Below are positions 7,656-16,070 of a DNA stretch of 64,000 nt, one piece after another. How positions within the stretch are numbered: position 1 is the first letter of the stretch; each line of letters begins with the position of its first letter. Origin of the DNA: Thiohalorhabdus denitrificans (GTDB lineage: Bacteria > Pseudomonadota > Gammaproteobacteria > Thiohalorhabdales > Thiohalorhabdaceae); assembly GCF_001399755.1 (NCBI RefSeq), contig NZ_LJCP01000010.1, positions 434,001-498,000 on the forward strand, read 5' to 3'. The position numbers were made by a program, and so were the translations under genes. The notes under the pieces are model-generated. The model did not search any database and had not been told where the DNA came from. It was given only the letters and a program-made list of their open reading frames with translations.

Positions 7656-9669
7656 GCCCGTCCTCCATGTCCCGGATGCGCGTGCGGAGGGCGGACCGGG
7701 CCTCCCCGGACCCTTCCGGCACCCGCGCCAGGGCCGACCGGGTCAGAGCCAGGGCGCCGGCGGGATCGCCGGTGCGCTCCCGCAGCTCCGCGCTGCGCAG
7801 GAGGAGCTGCGCCCCTTGCGTGCCCGGGTACCGCCACGGCAGCCCCTCCTCCAGCACGGTCCGGGCCGCCTCGAGGCGCCCGGACCGTTGATGGTGGTCC
7901 GCCAGCGCCAGACGGGCCCCGAAGAGCCGCGGGTCCTTGGCCAGCGCGCGTTCCAAGGCGGCCGCGGCCCGCTGCCGGGGCGCGTCCTCCATGGCCTCGG
8001 GGGCCACTTGATAGAGCCGGGCACGAAGCCGGTCCAGCTCCGCCCGGGCCGGGTTGCGCCGTTGGGCGCGATCGAGCAGGTGGTGGGCCTCGCGGTAGAT
8101 GGCCCGGCGCTGGCCGACGTCCAGCCCGCTTTCCGGGGCCCCCAGGGCGGCCACCCGGATCTCGGCACCCAGGGCCCAGGGGGTGTCGCTGTTGGGGATG
8201 ATCGCCCGGGCGTAGCGGAAGTAGCGCAGTGCTTCCCCGGTTTCGCCCGCCTCCACCGCCGCCTTGCCCCAGCGGATCAGCCGATCCCCGGCGGCGGCCG
8301 CGCCCAGGTTCATACCCACGAGGGCCACCCCCCCCGCCAGGATGGCGGCCCAGACCCGCGGATGGGCCCGGCGCGGCAGGGCCACGGCCGCCCGCTCCCG
8401 GCCCAGCGCCGCCTCGCAGCGCAGCTGCCAGGCGGCCAGGACCACGCCGGCGCCGATGAGGATGGGCAGGATGTAGAGGTGGAAGGTCGCGTGGGTGTGC
8501 ACCGCCACCGCCAGCAGGCCGGCGAAGGGGCCGAGGATCCGCAGGCGCCCGGTTGGCCCGACACCCTCGGCACGGACCGCCCGCACCGTCTGCACGAGCA
8601 CCGCGATCAGGAACAGGTAGAACAGCGCAGGTCCGGCGACCCCCACTTCCGTCCAGAGCTGCAGCGGGTCCATGTGGGCGTAGAAGCCGCCCGATCCGCT
8701 GTCCTCCGGCAGGCGGTAGCGGGGGTAGTAGAGGAAGAAGGTGCCCAGCCCGGTGCCCAGCCAGGGCCGGTCGAGGACCATGTGCCAGGTCCCCTCCCAG
8801 ATAGCGAACCGGGTCAGGAGGCTGGTCTGCGCCCCCACCGCCCCCAGGGTCTCCAGACGCTGACCCACCACCCCACCCGCCCAGCCGTTCATGAAGGCGA
8901 AGACCGCTCCGCCGCCCAGGGCCAGGGCCACCAGCCGCGGCCAGGTCGCCCCCGGCGCCCCCCGGGAGACCGCCAGCAGCACCGCCAGCCCCAGGCCGGC
9001 CCCCAGGTAGGCACCCCGGCTCTGGGTGGCGATGACCCCGGCGAGCAGCAGCAACGCCCCGGCCAGCAGCCAGCCGGCGCGGCGGCGCCCGGCCGTGCGC
9101 AGGTAGCCGGCCACCACCGGCAGCAGGGCCAGATTGAACAGCCCGGCCAGGTTGTTGGGGTTGATCAGGGGATGGTGGGCCCGGTAGCCGTAGACCTCGG
9201 GGAGGGCGAAGAACTGGACCAGGGCCCACAGGGCCAGGAGCCCGGCGGCCACGAAGAAACCGCCCAGAGCCGCCCGGGTCCAGACCTCCGGACGCGGCGC
9301 CAGCACCAGAGTAAAGAAGGTCAGCGGCAGGGCGCTCAACCACCAGTAGTAGAGGCTGCTGGTGTAGACCACGGTGGACCACGCCAGGCTGACCGCCAGA
9401 AAGACCCACCACGTCACCAGGCACCCAGCGGCGGGCGAGCGCGGAACCCGCCAGCCGGCGTGGATGCCCGGGCCCAGGGCCAGGGCCAGGCAGAAGGCCA
9501 GCAGGATCCCGGTGGCGGCGAGGAGGGGGATGTGCAGCCCGTTGAAGAACAGGCCGGTGCCGAAGGCGGCGGCCAGCAGGGTTAGGGTCAGGACACCGCG
9601 GCCCTCCAGGCGTCCCGCATCCCTCGCCCTTTCCTCCCCGGCGCCTGCTGCGTACCCGGCTCCCGCCAT
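7642..9669 (-). CDS. O-antigen ligase/Wzy-like membrane protein with C-terminal repeat domain (possible pilin glycosyltransferase)
   Basis: 675 residues, start ATG 9669 immediately after the mshG stop. About a dozen hydrophobic segments fill residues 25-470. The Wzy_C signature is visible: TRFAIWEGTW, DRPWLGTGLGTF, then AHMDPLQLWTEVG, where the His-containing loop before a glutamate-Val-Gly corresponds to the periplasmic loop of WaaL, Wzy and PglL. The C-terminal 200 residues are Ala/Arg-rich helical repeats of TPR type, as in PglL/PilO-type O-oligosaccharyltransferases and in many Wzy_C proteins. WaaL/PglL-family enzymes move a lipid-linked glycan to lipid A or to protein in the periplasm. 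Lying inside the pilus operon, between mshG and mshF, it is a candidate pilin glycosyltransferase; this is inference from context. Confidence 0.75.
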   Translation of the reverse strand: MAGAGYAAGAGEERARDAGRLEGRGVLTLTLLAAAFGTGLFFNGLHIPLLAATGILLAFCLALALGPGIHAGWRVPRSPAAGCLVTWWVFLAVSLAWSTVVYTSSLYYWWLSALPLTFFTLVLAPRPEVWTRAALGGFFVAAGLLALWALVQFFALPEVYGYRAHHPLINPNNLAGLFNLALLPVVAGYLRTAGRRRAGWLLAGALLLLAGVIATQSRGAYLGAGLGLAVLLAVSRGAPGATWPRLVALALGGGAVFAFMNGWAGGVVGQRLETLGAVGAQTSLLTRFAIWEGTWHMVLDRPWLGTGLGTFFLYYPRYRLPEDSGSGGFYAHMDPLQLWTEVGVAGPALFYLFLIAVLVQTVRAVRAEGVGPTGRLRILGPFAGLLAVAVHTHATFHLYILPILIGAGVVLAAWQLRCEAALGRERAAVALPRRAHPRVWAAILAGGVALVGMNLGAAAAGDRLIRWGKAAVEAGETGEALRYFRYARAIIPNSDTPWALGAEIRVAALGAPESGLDVGQRRAIYREAHHLLDRAQRRNPARAELDRLRARLYQVAPEAMEDAPRQRAAAALERALAKDPRLFGARLALADHHQRSGRLEAARTVLEEGLPWRYPGTQGAQLLLRSAELRERTGDPAGALALTRSALARVPEGSGEARSALRTRIRDMEDGLGAP

Positions 9670-9670
9670 G

Positions 9671-10891
9671 CTAGACGGCCCGCGCCATGTCCCACATGGG
9701 CAGGAATACCCCCAGGGCCAGCACCAGGACCATGGCGCCAATGACGGCAATGAGCACCGGCTCGATCAGGCTCGACAGGGTGTCGATGCGCAGGTCCGCC
9801 TCGCGCTCGTGGTAGTCGGCCACCCGGTCCATCATCTCGTCCACGGCCCCGGCCTCCTCCCCCACCTCGATCATCTGCAGCACCGTCAGGGGGAACAGCT
9901 CCTCCCTCCGGGCGGCGCGGTGCAGGGAGTCGCCCCGCTCCACCCCCGCCCGCATGGACGCCACGTGCTCCTCCACGTAGCGGTTGCCCACGGCGCGGCC
10001 GGCGACGGTGAGCCCCTCCACCACCGGCACCCCGGACGCGGCGGTGGTGGCGAAGGTGCGCGTGAAACGGGCCATGGCCAGCTTGTAGAGGATGTCCCCC
10101 ACCACCGGCAGGCGCAGCTTCCAGCGGTCCCAGCGCCGTCGCCCCCCCTCCGTGGCGATGTAGCGGCGGAAGGCGAGGAGGCCGGCGATGGCAAGCAGGG
10201 CCACCAGCCAGCCTTGGCTGCGGGTGAAGTCGGAGAAGCCGATCAATAGCCGGGTGGGCAGGGGCAGCTCGGTGTCCAGGTCGGCGAACAGGCCCACGAA
10301 CTTGGGGATGACCACCACGTTGAGGATCACCATGGCGACCGCGATGGCCACCACCACCATGGCCGGATAGCGCAAAGCCTGCTTGGCGCGGTCGCGGGTG
10401 TCCTTCTCGTGCTCCAGGTAGCCGGCGAGGCGCTCGAAGGCCTCCGCGAGCTCGCCGCTCGCCTCGCCCACCCGGACCATGTGGACGAAGAGCTCGGGGA
10501 AGACGTCGGGATATTGCTCCAGGCCGTCGGCCAGGGTGCGGCCGGCCTCCACGGTCTCACGTACCCCTTGCAGGACCTCGCCCAGGCGCGGATTGGGCAC
10601 CGATTCCACCTGGCCAGCCAGCGCCCGCAGCAGGGGCACCCCAGCCCGGAGCAGGGTGGCCATCTGGCGGCTGAAGAGGATGAGCGCCTCCAGGGGAACC
10701 TTACGGGAAAGCAGACGGTTGCGCAGCGCCGCCCCGTCCGCCCCCTCCCCGCCCCGGGCCTTCACGATCTCCAGGGGCACGGCGTTGTCCGCCGACAGAC
10801 GGTCCGCAGCGTCCCGAGAGGACTCGGCCTCCAGGGTGCCGATGACGGTCTGGCCCTGGGCGTCCTGGGCCCGGTAGCGGAAGGTAGGCAT
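9671..10891 (-). CDS. mshG: MSHA inner-membrane platform protein MshG (GspF/PilC family)
   Basis: 406 residues, the usual length for GspF/PilC. It starts MPTFRYRAQDAQGQ, typical of the family, and contains two T2SSF domains (about residues 70-195 and 270-395), each ending in hydrophobic helices; three membrane segments are clear (about 170-190, 220-240, 375-395). FSRQMATLLRAGVPLLRAL and ARFTRTFATTAASGVPVVEGL are the duplicated helix motifs. It forms the membrane platform that the ATPase turns to extrude pilin. The gene starts directly after the mshE stop (no gap). Confidence 0.9.
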   Translation of the reverse strand: MPTFRYRAQDAQGQTVIGTLEAESSRDAADRLSADNAVPLEIVKARGGEGADGAALRNRLLSRKVPLEALILFSRQMATLLRAGVPLLRALAGQVESVPNPRLGEVLQGVRETVEAGRTLADGLEQYPDVFPELFVHMVRVGEASGELAEAFERLAGYLEHEKDTRDRAKQALRYPAMVVVAIAVAMVILNVVVIPKFVGLFADLDTELPLPTRLLIGFSDFTRSQGWLVALLAIAGLLAFRRYIATEGGRRRWDRWKLRLPVVGDILYKLAMARFTRTFATTAASGVPVVEGLTVAGRAVGNRYVEEHVASMRAGVERGDSLHRAARREELFPLTVLQMIEVGEEAGAVDEMMDRVADYHEREADLRIDTLSSLIEPVLIAVIGAMVLVLALGVFLPMWDMARAV

Positions 10892-12613
10892 TCAGGGCGT
10901 TCCCAGGTGGGCGTATTCCTGGTCCTCGGCGGTGACCCGCAGCACCTCCTCCAGGCTGGTGACGCCGGCTCTGACCTTCGCCAGGCCCGATTCGCGCAGG
11001 GTGCGGTGGGCCTCCTGGCCCTCCAGGGCGCACTCCACCGCCCCGCGATCGTTGCGGCTGATGGCCTCCCGCACCGGCCCGTCCACCTCCATCAGCTCGT
11101 AGATCCCCACCCGACCCCGGAAGCCGGTGTTGTTGCACTCCACGCAGCCCTCCCCGCGGTAGAAAATGGTGCCCTCGGCCTCCCGTGGATCCAGGCCCAA
11201 CCCCTGGAGGACGGCCGCGGAGGGCCGGTCCTCCACCCGGCAGCTGGGGCAGATGCGGCGCACCAGCCGCTGGGCCACCACACCGCGGAGGCTGGAGGCC
11301 ACCAGGAAGGGCTCCAGGCCCATGTCGATCAGGCGGGTGACGGTGCCGGGTGCGTCGTTGGTGTGGAGCGTGGAGAACACGAGGTGGCCGGTCAGGGCGG
11401 CACGGATGGCGATGCTGCCCGTCTCCTGGTCGCGGATCTCGCCCACCATGACGGTGTCCGGGTCCTGGCGCAGGATGGAGCGCAGGACGCGGGCGAAGGT
11501 AAGGTCGATGCGGGGATTCACCTGCACCTGGCTGACCAGGGGCAGCTGGTACTCCACCGGATCCTCCACCGTGATGATCTTCTGGCCGGTGTCGTTGATC
11601 CGGTTCAGGGCGGCATAGAGGGTGGTGGTCTTGCCGGAGCCGGTGGGCCCGGTCACCAGCACCATGCCGTGGGGAATCCGCACGAGGTGCTCGAACCGCC
11701 GGCGGACCTCTTCCTCCATGCCCAGCTCCTCCAGCCCGATGAGGCCCGCGGACTGGTCAAGGAGGCGCATCACGGCGGCCTCGCCGTTCTGGATGGGCAT
11801 GGTGGACAGCCGCACATCAAGGCGATGCCCACCTACCGTGATCCGAAAGCGCCCGTCCTGGGGGAGGCGGCGCTCGGCGATGTCGAGCTCGGCCATCAGC
11901 TTGAGCCGCGAGACCACCGCCTCGGCCACCTGCCGATCGGTCCGCATCCGCTCCTGCAGCACACCGTCGATCCGGCAGCGGACCAGTAGGGCGTCCTCGT
12001 CGGGCTCTACATGGATGTCGGAGCTGCCCATCTGCACGGCCTGGGTAAACAGGGCATTGATGAGGCGGGCCACCGGGGCGTCCTCGGAGCCCGGCTCCAC
12101 CTCGGGGAGACCGCGCTGGGATTCCTCCCCGAGCTCCGCGCCGATTTCGTCGGCGAGGGAGCTCATCTGGTGGCTCCGGGTGAACACCCGATCCAGCGCC
12201 CGCAGGAGGGCCGACTCCGACGCCACCGCCGGCTCCACCTCCGCACCGAGAAGGTGCTCAAGGCGGTCCACCGCCATGACGTTGGTGGGGTCGGCCATGG
12301 CCACCTGGTAGGTGCCGTTCGGTTTTCGCTTGAGGGGAAGAGCCCGGAACCTGCGGGCCTGGGATTCGGAGAGGGAATGGGCGGCGTCCGGGTCCACCCG
12401 GTACTGGGCGAGGTCGACAAGCTCCACGTCCAGCTGGTCGGCAAGGAACTCGAGCAGCCGCTGCTCGGTGATCAGGCCCCGTTCGACCAGGATTTTGCCG
12501 AGCTTCTTGCCGCTTTCCTGCTGGATACGCAGGGCTTCGCCGAGCTGGGCCTCGGAGATGACCCCGTACTTGACCAGGAGGTCGCCCAGACGGATTTTCT
12601 TGAGCTTCGCCAC
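10892..12613 (-). CDS. mshE: MSHA pilus extension ATPase MshE (GspE/PilB family) with N-terminal MshEN c-di-GMP domain
   Basis: 573 residues with a GTG start. The N-terminus has two 24-residue MshEN motifs separated by exactly five residues: residues 8-31 (R8 L9 G10, G17, L24, L28, Q31) and 37-60 (K37 L38 G39, G46, L53, L57, Q60). In Vibrio MshE this 24-5-24 pattern binds c-di-GMP. The ATPase core has Walker A GPTGSGKT (322-329), an Asp box (around EDPVEY, 350-355), Walker B VMVGEIRD (388-395), a His box (HLVFSTLHT, from 410) and the four-Cys zinc motif (CPSC and CVEC). It powers pilus extension and is the first msh gene here, about 100 bases after DUF2065. No clear promoter was found in that gap. 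Confidence 0.92.
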   Translation of the reverse strand: MAKLKKIRLGDLLVKYGVISEAQLGEALRIQQESGKKLGKILVERGLITEQRLLEFLADQLDVELVDLAQYRVDPDAAHSLSESQARRFRALPLKRKPNGTYQVAMADPTNVMAVDRLEHLLGAEVEPAVASESALLRALDRVFTRSHQMSSLADEIGAELGEESQRGLPEVEPGSEDAPVARLINALFTQAVQMGSSDIHVEPDEDALLVRCRIDGVLQERMRTDRQVAEAVVSRLKLMAELDIAERRLPQDGRFRITVGGHRLDVRLSTMPIQNGEAAVMRLLDQSAGLIGLEELGMEEEVRRRFEHLVRIPHGMVLVTGPTGSGKTTTLYAALNRINDTGQKIITVEDPVEYQLPLVSQVQVNPRIDLTFARVLRSILRQDPDTVMVGEIRDQETGSIAIRAALTGHLVFSTLHTNDAPGTVTRLIDMGLEPFLVASSLRGVVAQRLVRRICPSCRVEDRPSAAVLQGLGLDPREAEGTIFYRGEGCVECNNTGFRGRVGIYELMEVDGPVREAISRNDRGAVECALEGQEAHRTLRESGLAKVRAGVTSLEEVLRVTAEDQEYAHLGTP

Positions 12614-12715
12614 GGGGATGCGCCCTCAAAGCCGGATGGTGGTGCCCATGGAAGCCCCATCGGATCCCCCCGTCCCGAAGGCTAGTGGCTTACGTCGAAG
12701 AATGCGAACGCGCGG

Positions 12716-12910
12716 CTACAGCAACCGGCGCACCAGGAACAGCAGGAGCACGCCGAGGACCATGAAGGTCAGCCCGGCGCTCCGCAGGACGTGGTCCGGC
12801 AGGGTAAAGATCCGGGCCAGCGCCTGGCGCATGGCGGAGGGACTGATGAAGTACGGCAGTCCCTCCAGGATCATCACCAGCGCAATCGCAGACAGCAGCT
12901 CCTGCCACAC
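12716..12910 (-). CDS. DUF2065 small membrane protein (YjeT-like)
   Basis: 64 residues starting MWQELLSAIALVMILEGLPYFISP, with two hydrophobic helices (about 5-22 and 43-60) and a basic C-terminus. This is the DUF2065/YjeT pattern, and yjeT sits after hflC in E. coli as it does here. Function is unknown. In E. coli purA follows; here the pilus locus follows. Confidence 0.85.
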   Translation of the reverse strand: MWQELLSAIALVMILEGLPYFISPSAMRQALARIFTLPDHVLRSAGLTFMVLGVLLLFLVRRLL

Positions 12911-12922
12911 GGTGCGGGCTTC

Positions 12923-13792
12923 TTATTCCGTCGCCTCCGACTTCTGGAAGTAGCGGAAGAACTCCGATTCCGGACTGAGCAGCATCAGCTCGCCACCGTC
13001 GAAGGCCTTCTCGTAGCTCTGCAGGGAACGGTAGAGGGCGAAGAACTCCGGCGACAGGGTGTAGGCGGAGTTGTAGATCTCCGTGGCCTCGGCGTCCGCC
13101 TGACCCTTGACCTCCTCCGCCTTGCGCCGGGCCTCGGCGAGGATCTCCTCGCGCTCCCGGTCCGCCTTGGCCATCACCTCCTCGGCCTGCTCGGCGCCCT
13201 CGGCCCGGTACTCGCGGGCCTCGCGCTCGCGCTCGCTGATCATCCGGTCGTAGACGGCCTGCTCGTTCTCCTCCGGCAGGTCGGTCCGCTTGATGCGGAT
13301 GTCCAGAACCTCGATACCCATCTTTTCCGCCTGTTGGCTCACCACCCTGGTGAGGTTCTCCATCACCTGCCGGCGCTCCCCGGATACCGTCTGCTGGAGG
13401 TTCCGCCGGCCGATCTCCTCGCGCAGCTGGGAGCGGATCAGATCGCCCAGGCGGCTGCGGGCGGTCATCTGGTTCGTCACGCTGATGTAGAACCGCAGCG
13501 GATCCCGAATCCGCCACTTGGCGTAGGAATCGATGATGAGGTTCTTCTTGTCGCTGGTGACGTAGGTCCGCGCCTCGTCGTCAAAGTCCAGCACGCGTGC
13601 GTCGAAGTACTTCACGTTCTGGACGAAGGGCCGCTTGATGTTCAGCCCGGGCTCGGTCACGGAGGCCCGCGGTTCGCCGAACTGCAGCACCACCGCGGAC
13701 TCGGTCTCGTCCACGGTGAAGAGGGAGAAGGCCGCCGTGATGGCCCCGAGTACCAGGACCACGGCGATGGCGATTCCGACTATGCGGTTCAT
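12923..13792 (-). CDS. hflC: Protease modulator HflC
   Basis: 289 residues. An N-terminal membrane anchor (about 4-22) is followed by an SPFH/band-7 domain (FTVDETESAVVLQFGEP onward) and a long charged coiled coil (about 190-235). HflC forms a large periplasmic cage with HflK that encloses FtsH proteases and modulates their action. Its ATG overlaps the hflK stop (ATGA), giving coupled 1:1 synthesis. Length is slightly below E. coli HflC. Confidence 0.95.
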   Translation of the reverse strand: MNRIVGIAIAVVLVLGAITAAFSLFTVDETESAVVLQFGEPRASVTEPGLNIKRPFVQNVKYFDARVLDFDDEARTYVTSDKKNLIIDSYAKWRIRDPLRFYISVTNQMTARSRLGDLIRSQLREEIGRRNLQQTVSGERRQVMENLTRVVSQQAEKMGIEVLDIRIKRTDLPEENEQAVYDRMISEREREAREYRAEGAEQAEEVMAKADREREEILAEARRKAEEVKGQADAEATEIYNSAYTLSPEFFALYRSLQSYEKAFDGGELMLLSPESEFFRYFQKSEATE

Positions 13793-15039
13793 CGGCTCTC
13801 TCCCTCCTGGATACGCTCGAGACGTCGTTCAAACTGCTGCCGGACCCGTTCGGTGCGTCCCGCCTGCCCCTCGTCCTGCCCGGAAGCCTGCTGGTCCTGG
13901 CCGTTCTGGGCCTTGCCGGAGTCGCCCTGGCGCTGCTTCAGCACCTCCTGGATGGGCAGGTAGAGGAGGTTGCCGGATTCGGGGATGTCCACCATCACCT
14001 TCTCGTTACGCTCCAGGACCCGCTCCATGGTCTCCAGGTACAGGCGCTGGCTGGTGACCTCGGGGGCGTTCTGGTACTCCTCGAAGACGTCCCGGAAGCG
14101 GGAGGCGCTGCCCTGGGCGGCGTTCACGATACGGGCCCGGTAGCCCTCGGCCTCCTGGAGAATCCGCTCGGCCTGACCACGGGCCCGAGGGAGGATGTCG
14201 TTGGCGTAGGCCTGAGCCTCGTTCACGGCCCGGGTGCGGTCCTCCCGGGCGCTGATCACGTCACGGAAGGCCGGCCGCACCGGATCAGGCGCCTGGGCGC
14301 TCTGCAGGGCGAGGTCGTCCACCTGCAGGCCGGTGTTGTAGTGGTTGAGGATGGACTGCATCAGCTCCTGGGTCTGCTGGGCGACCTCGGCCCGGGCCTG
14401 GGTCAGGACGTCGTCGATGGGCCGCTGCCCCACCACCTCGCGGATGGCCGTCTCCGCCGCGGAGCGCACAGTGCCGTCGGGGTCGCTGACCTCGAAGAGG
14501 TACTTGGCGGCATCGGAGATGTGGTACTGCACGGCGAACTGCAGGTCCACGATGGCCTCGTCCCCGGTGAGCATCAGGGCTTCCTTGGGAACGTGCATGG
14601 AGTCCTGCCGGCCGGGCCGGTCCCGGAAGCCCACCTCGATGCGGCGAACCTGGGTGACCTTGGGCGTATGGACGGATTCGATGGGCCACGGCAGGTGATA
14701 GTGGAGGCCCGGCTCGGTAGTAATGGTGTGCTTGCCGAACCGCTTCACCACGCCCTGCTCGGCGGGGTTCACAACATAGATGCCGCTGGCCAACCACAAC
14801 AGCAGGGCGATGCCGACCACGATGGCGATGCCACGACCGCTGAAGCCGGGCCCACCGCCGCCGAGGATTCCACCCCCGCCACCTCCGGAGGAGCCGCCGA
14901 ACTTGGCCTTGAGCTTGCGGATAATCTCATCGAGGTCGGGGGGCTGCTGGCCGCCGCCACCGCTGCCGCCCCCGCCCCATTGCCCCCAGGGGTTCTTGTC
15001 GTTTCCCTTGTTGGGGCCGCCGGGCTCATTCCATGCCAC
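13789..15039 (-). CDS. hflK: FtsH protease modulator HflK
   Basis: 416 residues from a GTG at 15039, chosen because it gives MAWNEPGG, matching the usual HflK start, with AGGAGG a few bases upstream; a second GTG at 15045 is in frame. A Gly/Pro-rich cytoplasmic N-terminus precedes one membrane helix (about 70-88), an SPFH domain and a coiled coil. It partners HflC. In most gammaproteobacteria hfq and hflX lie between miaA and hflK; here the miaA stop is only about 90 bases upstream and both genes are absent. Confidence 0.95.
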   Translation of the reverse strand: MAWNEPGGPNKGNDKNPWGQWGGGGSGGGGQQPPDLDEIIRKLKAKFGGSSGGGGGGILGGGGPGFSGRGIAIVVGIALLLWLASGIYVVNPAEQGVVKRFGKHTITTEPGLHYHLPWPIESVHTPKVTQVRRIEVGFRDRPGRQDSMHVPKEALMLTGDEAIVDLQFAVQYHISDAAKYLFEVSDPDGTVRSAAETAIREVVGQRPIDDVLTQARAEVAQQTQELMQSILNHYNTGLQVDDLALQSAQAPDPVRPAFRDVISAREDRTRAVNEAQAYANDILPRARGQAERILQEAEGYRARIVNAAQGSASRFRDVFEEYQNAPEVTSQRLYLETMERVLERNEKVMVDIPESGNLLYLPIQEVLKQRQGDSGKAQNGQDQQASGQDEGQAGRTERVRQQFERRLERIQEGESR

Positions 15040-15128
15040 GTTCACCCTCCTGAAGTGGCCATCAAGTGCATTGCAGTTACCGTAGAATCGGGCAGTTTAG
15101 GGGGGAAAAAGGCACAGGACAAGCCTTC

Positions 15129-16067
15129 TCACCGGCCTGTCCAGCCCAGAGGACGAAGAAACTCCCGCACCCGCTCCAGCACCGCCTCCCGCTCCTCGGG
15201 GCGGTACCATTCCACCCCCGGCTCGCGCCGCAGCCAAGTAAGCTGACGCTTGGCCAGCCGCCGGGTGGCCACCACGCCCGCCTCCAGGAGCTCCTCGCGG
15301 CTCCGCCGCCCCTCCAGGCATTCCCGCACCTGCCGATAGCCCACGGAGCGCAGGGCTGGCGAGTCCGGATCCACACCGGCCTCCACCAGGGCGCGGACCT
15401 CCTCCTCGAGCCCCTGCTCCAGCATGGCACGGAAGCGCGCCTCGATACGCCGCCACAGCTCCTTCCGGGGCAGCCACAGGGCCAGGCGCAGGATAGGGAA
15501 ATCCGCGGGAGGCAGGCCTTCCTCCTGCTGGAGCTCCGAAAGGGGTCTTCCCGTGGCCTCGCAGACCTCCAGGGCGCGCAGGACGCGCTGGCCGTCGCGG
15601 GGATGGATCCGCGCCGCGGCCTGCGGATCCAGGCGCCGCAGGCGCTCGTGCAGGGCGGCCCACCCCTCGCGCTCGGCCTCCCCCCGCAGCCGGTCCCGCA
15701 GCTCCCGGTCCGCGGTTGGCAGCTCCGCCAGCCCTTCGGCGAAGGCGCGGAAGTACAATCCCGTCCCGCCCACGAGCAGCGGCACCCGGCCCCGGGCCAG
15801 GCATGCCTCCGCCTCCCGGCGCGCGGCCCGCGCATAGCCCCCCGCCGAGAAGGGCTCGGCCGGATCGCGGAAATCCATCAGGGCGTGCGGATACCGGGCG
15901 CGCACCTCCGGGGAGGGCTTGGCGGTGCCCACGTCCATGCCCCGATACACCTGGGCGGAGTCGGCATTGATCAGGGCCACCGGGAATTCGTCGGCGATCG
16001 CCAGGGCCAGATCGGTCTTGCCGGTGGCGGTGGGCCCCATGAGGAACAGCGCGCAGCGCTCCCCCAC
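15129..16067 (-). CDS. miaA: tRNA dimethylallyltransferase MiaA
   Basis: 312 residues from a GTG at 16067, three bases after the mutL stop. The P-loop GPTATGKT is at residues 11-18, followed by DSAQVYRGMDVGTAKPS (substrate and Mg binding) and GGTGLYFRAF, all standard for MiaA. It adds dimethylallyl to A37 of tRNAs reading UNN codons; tRNA-Leu(CAA), encoded in this window, is of that class. Typical length. Confidence 0.96.
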   Translation of the reverse strand: MGERCALFLMGPTATGKTDLALAIADEFPVALINADSAQVYRGMDVGTAKPSPEVRARYPHALMDFRDPAEPFSAGGYARAARREAEACLARGRVPLLVGGTGLYFRAFAEGLAELPTADRELRDRLRGEAEREGWAALHERLRRLDPQAAARIHPRDGQRVLRALEVCEATGRPLSELQQEEGLPPADFPILRLALWLPRKELWRRIEARFRAMLEQGLEEEVRALVEAGVDPDSPALRSVGYRQVRECLEGRRSREELLEAGVVATRRLAKRQLTWLRREPGVEWYRPEEREAVLERVREFLRPLGWTGR

Positions 16068-16070
16068 CAG

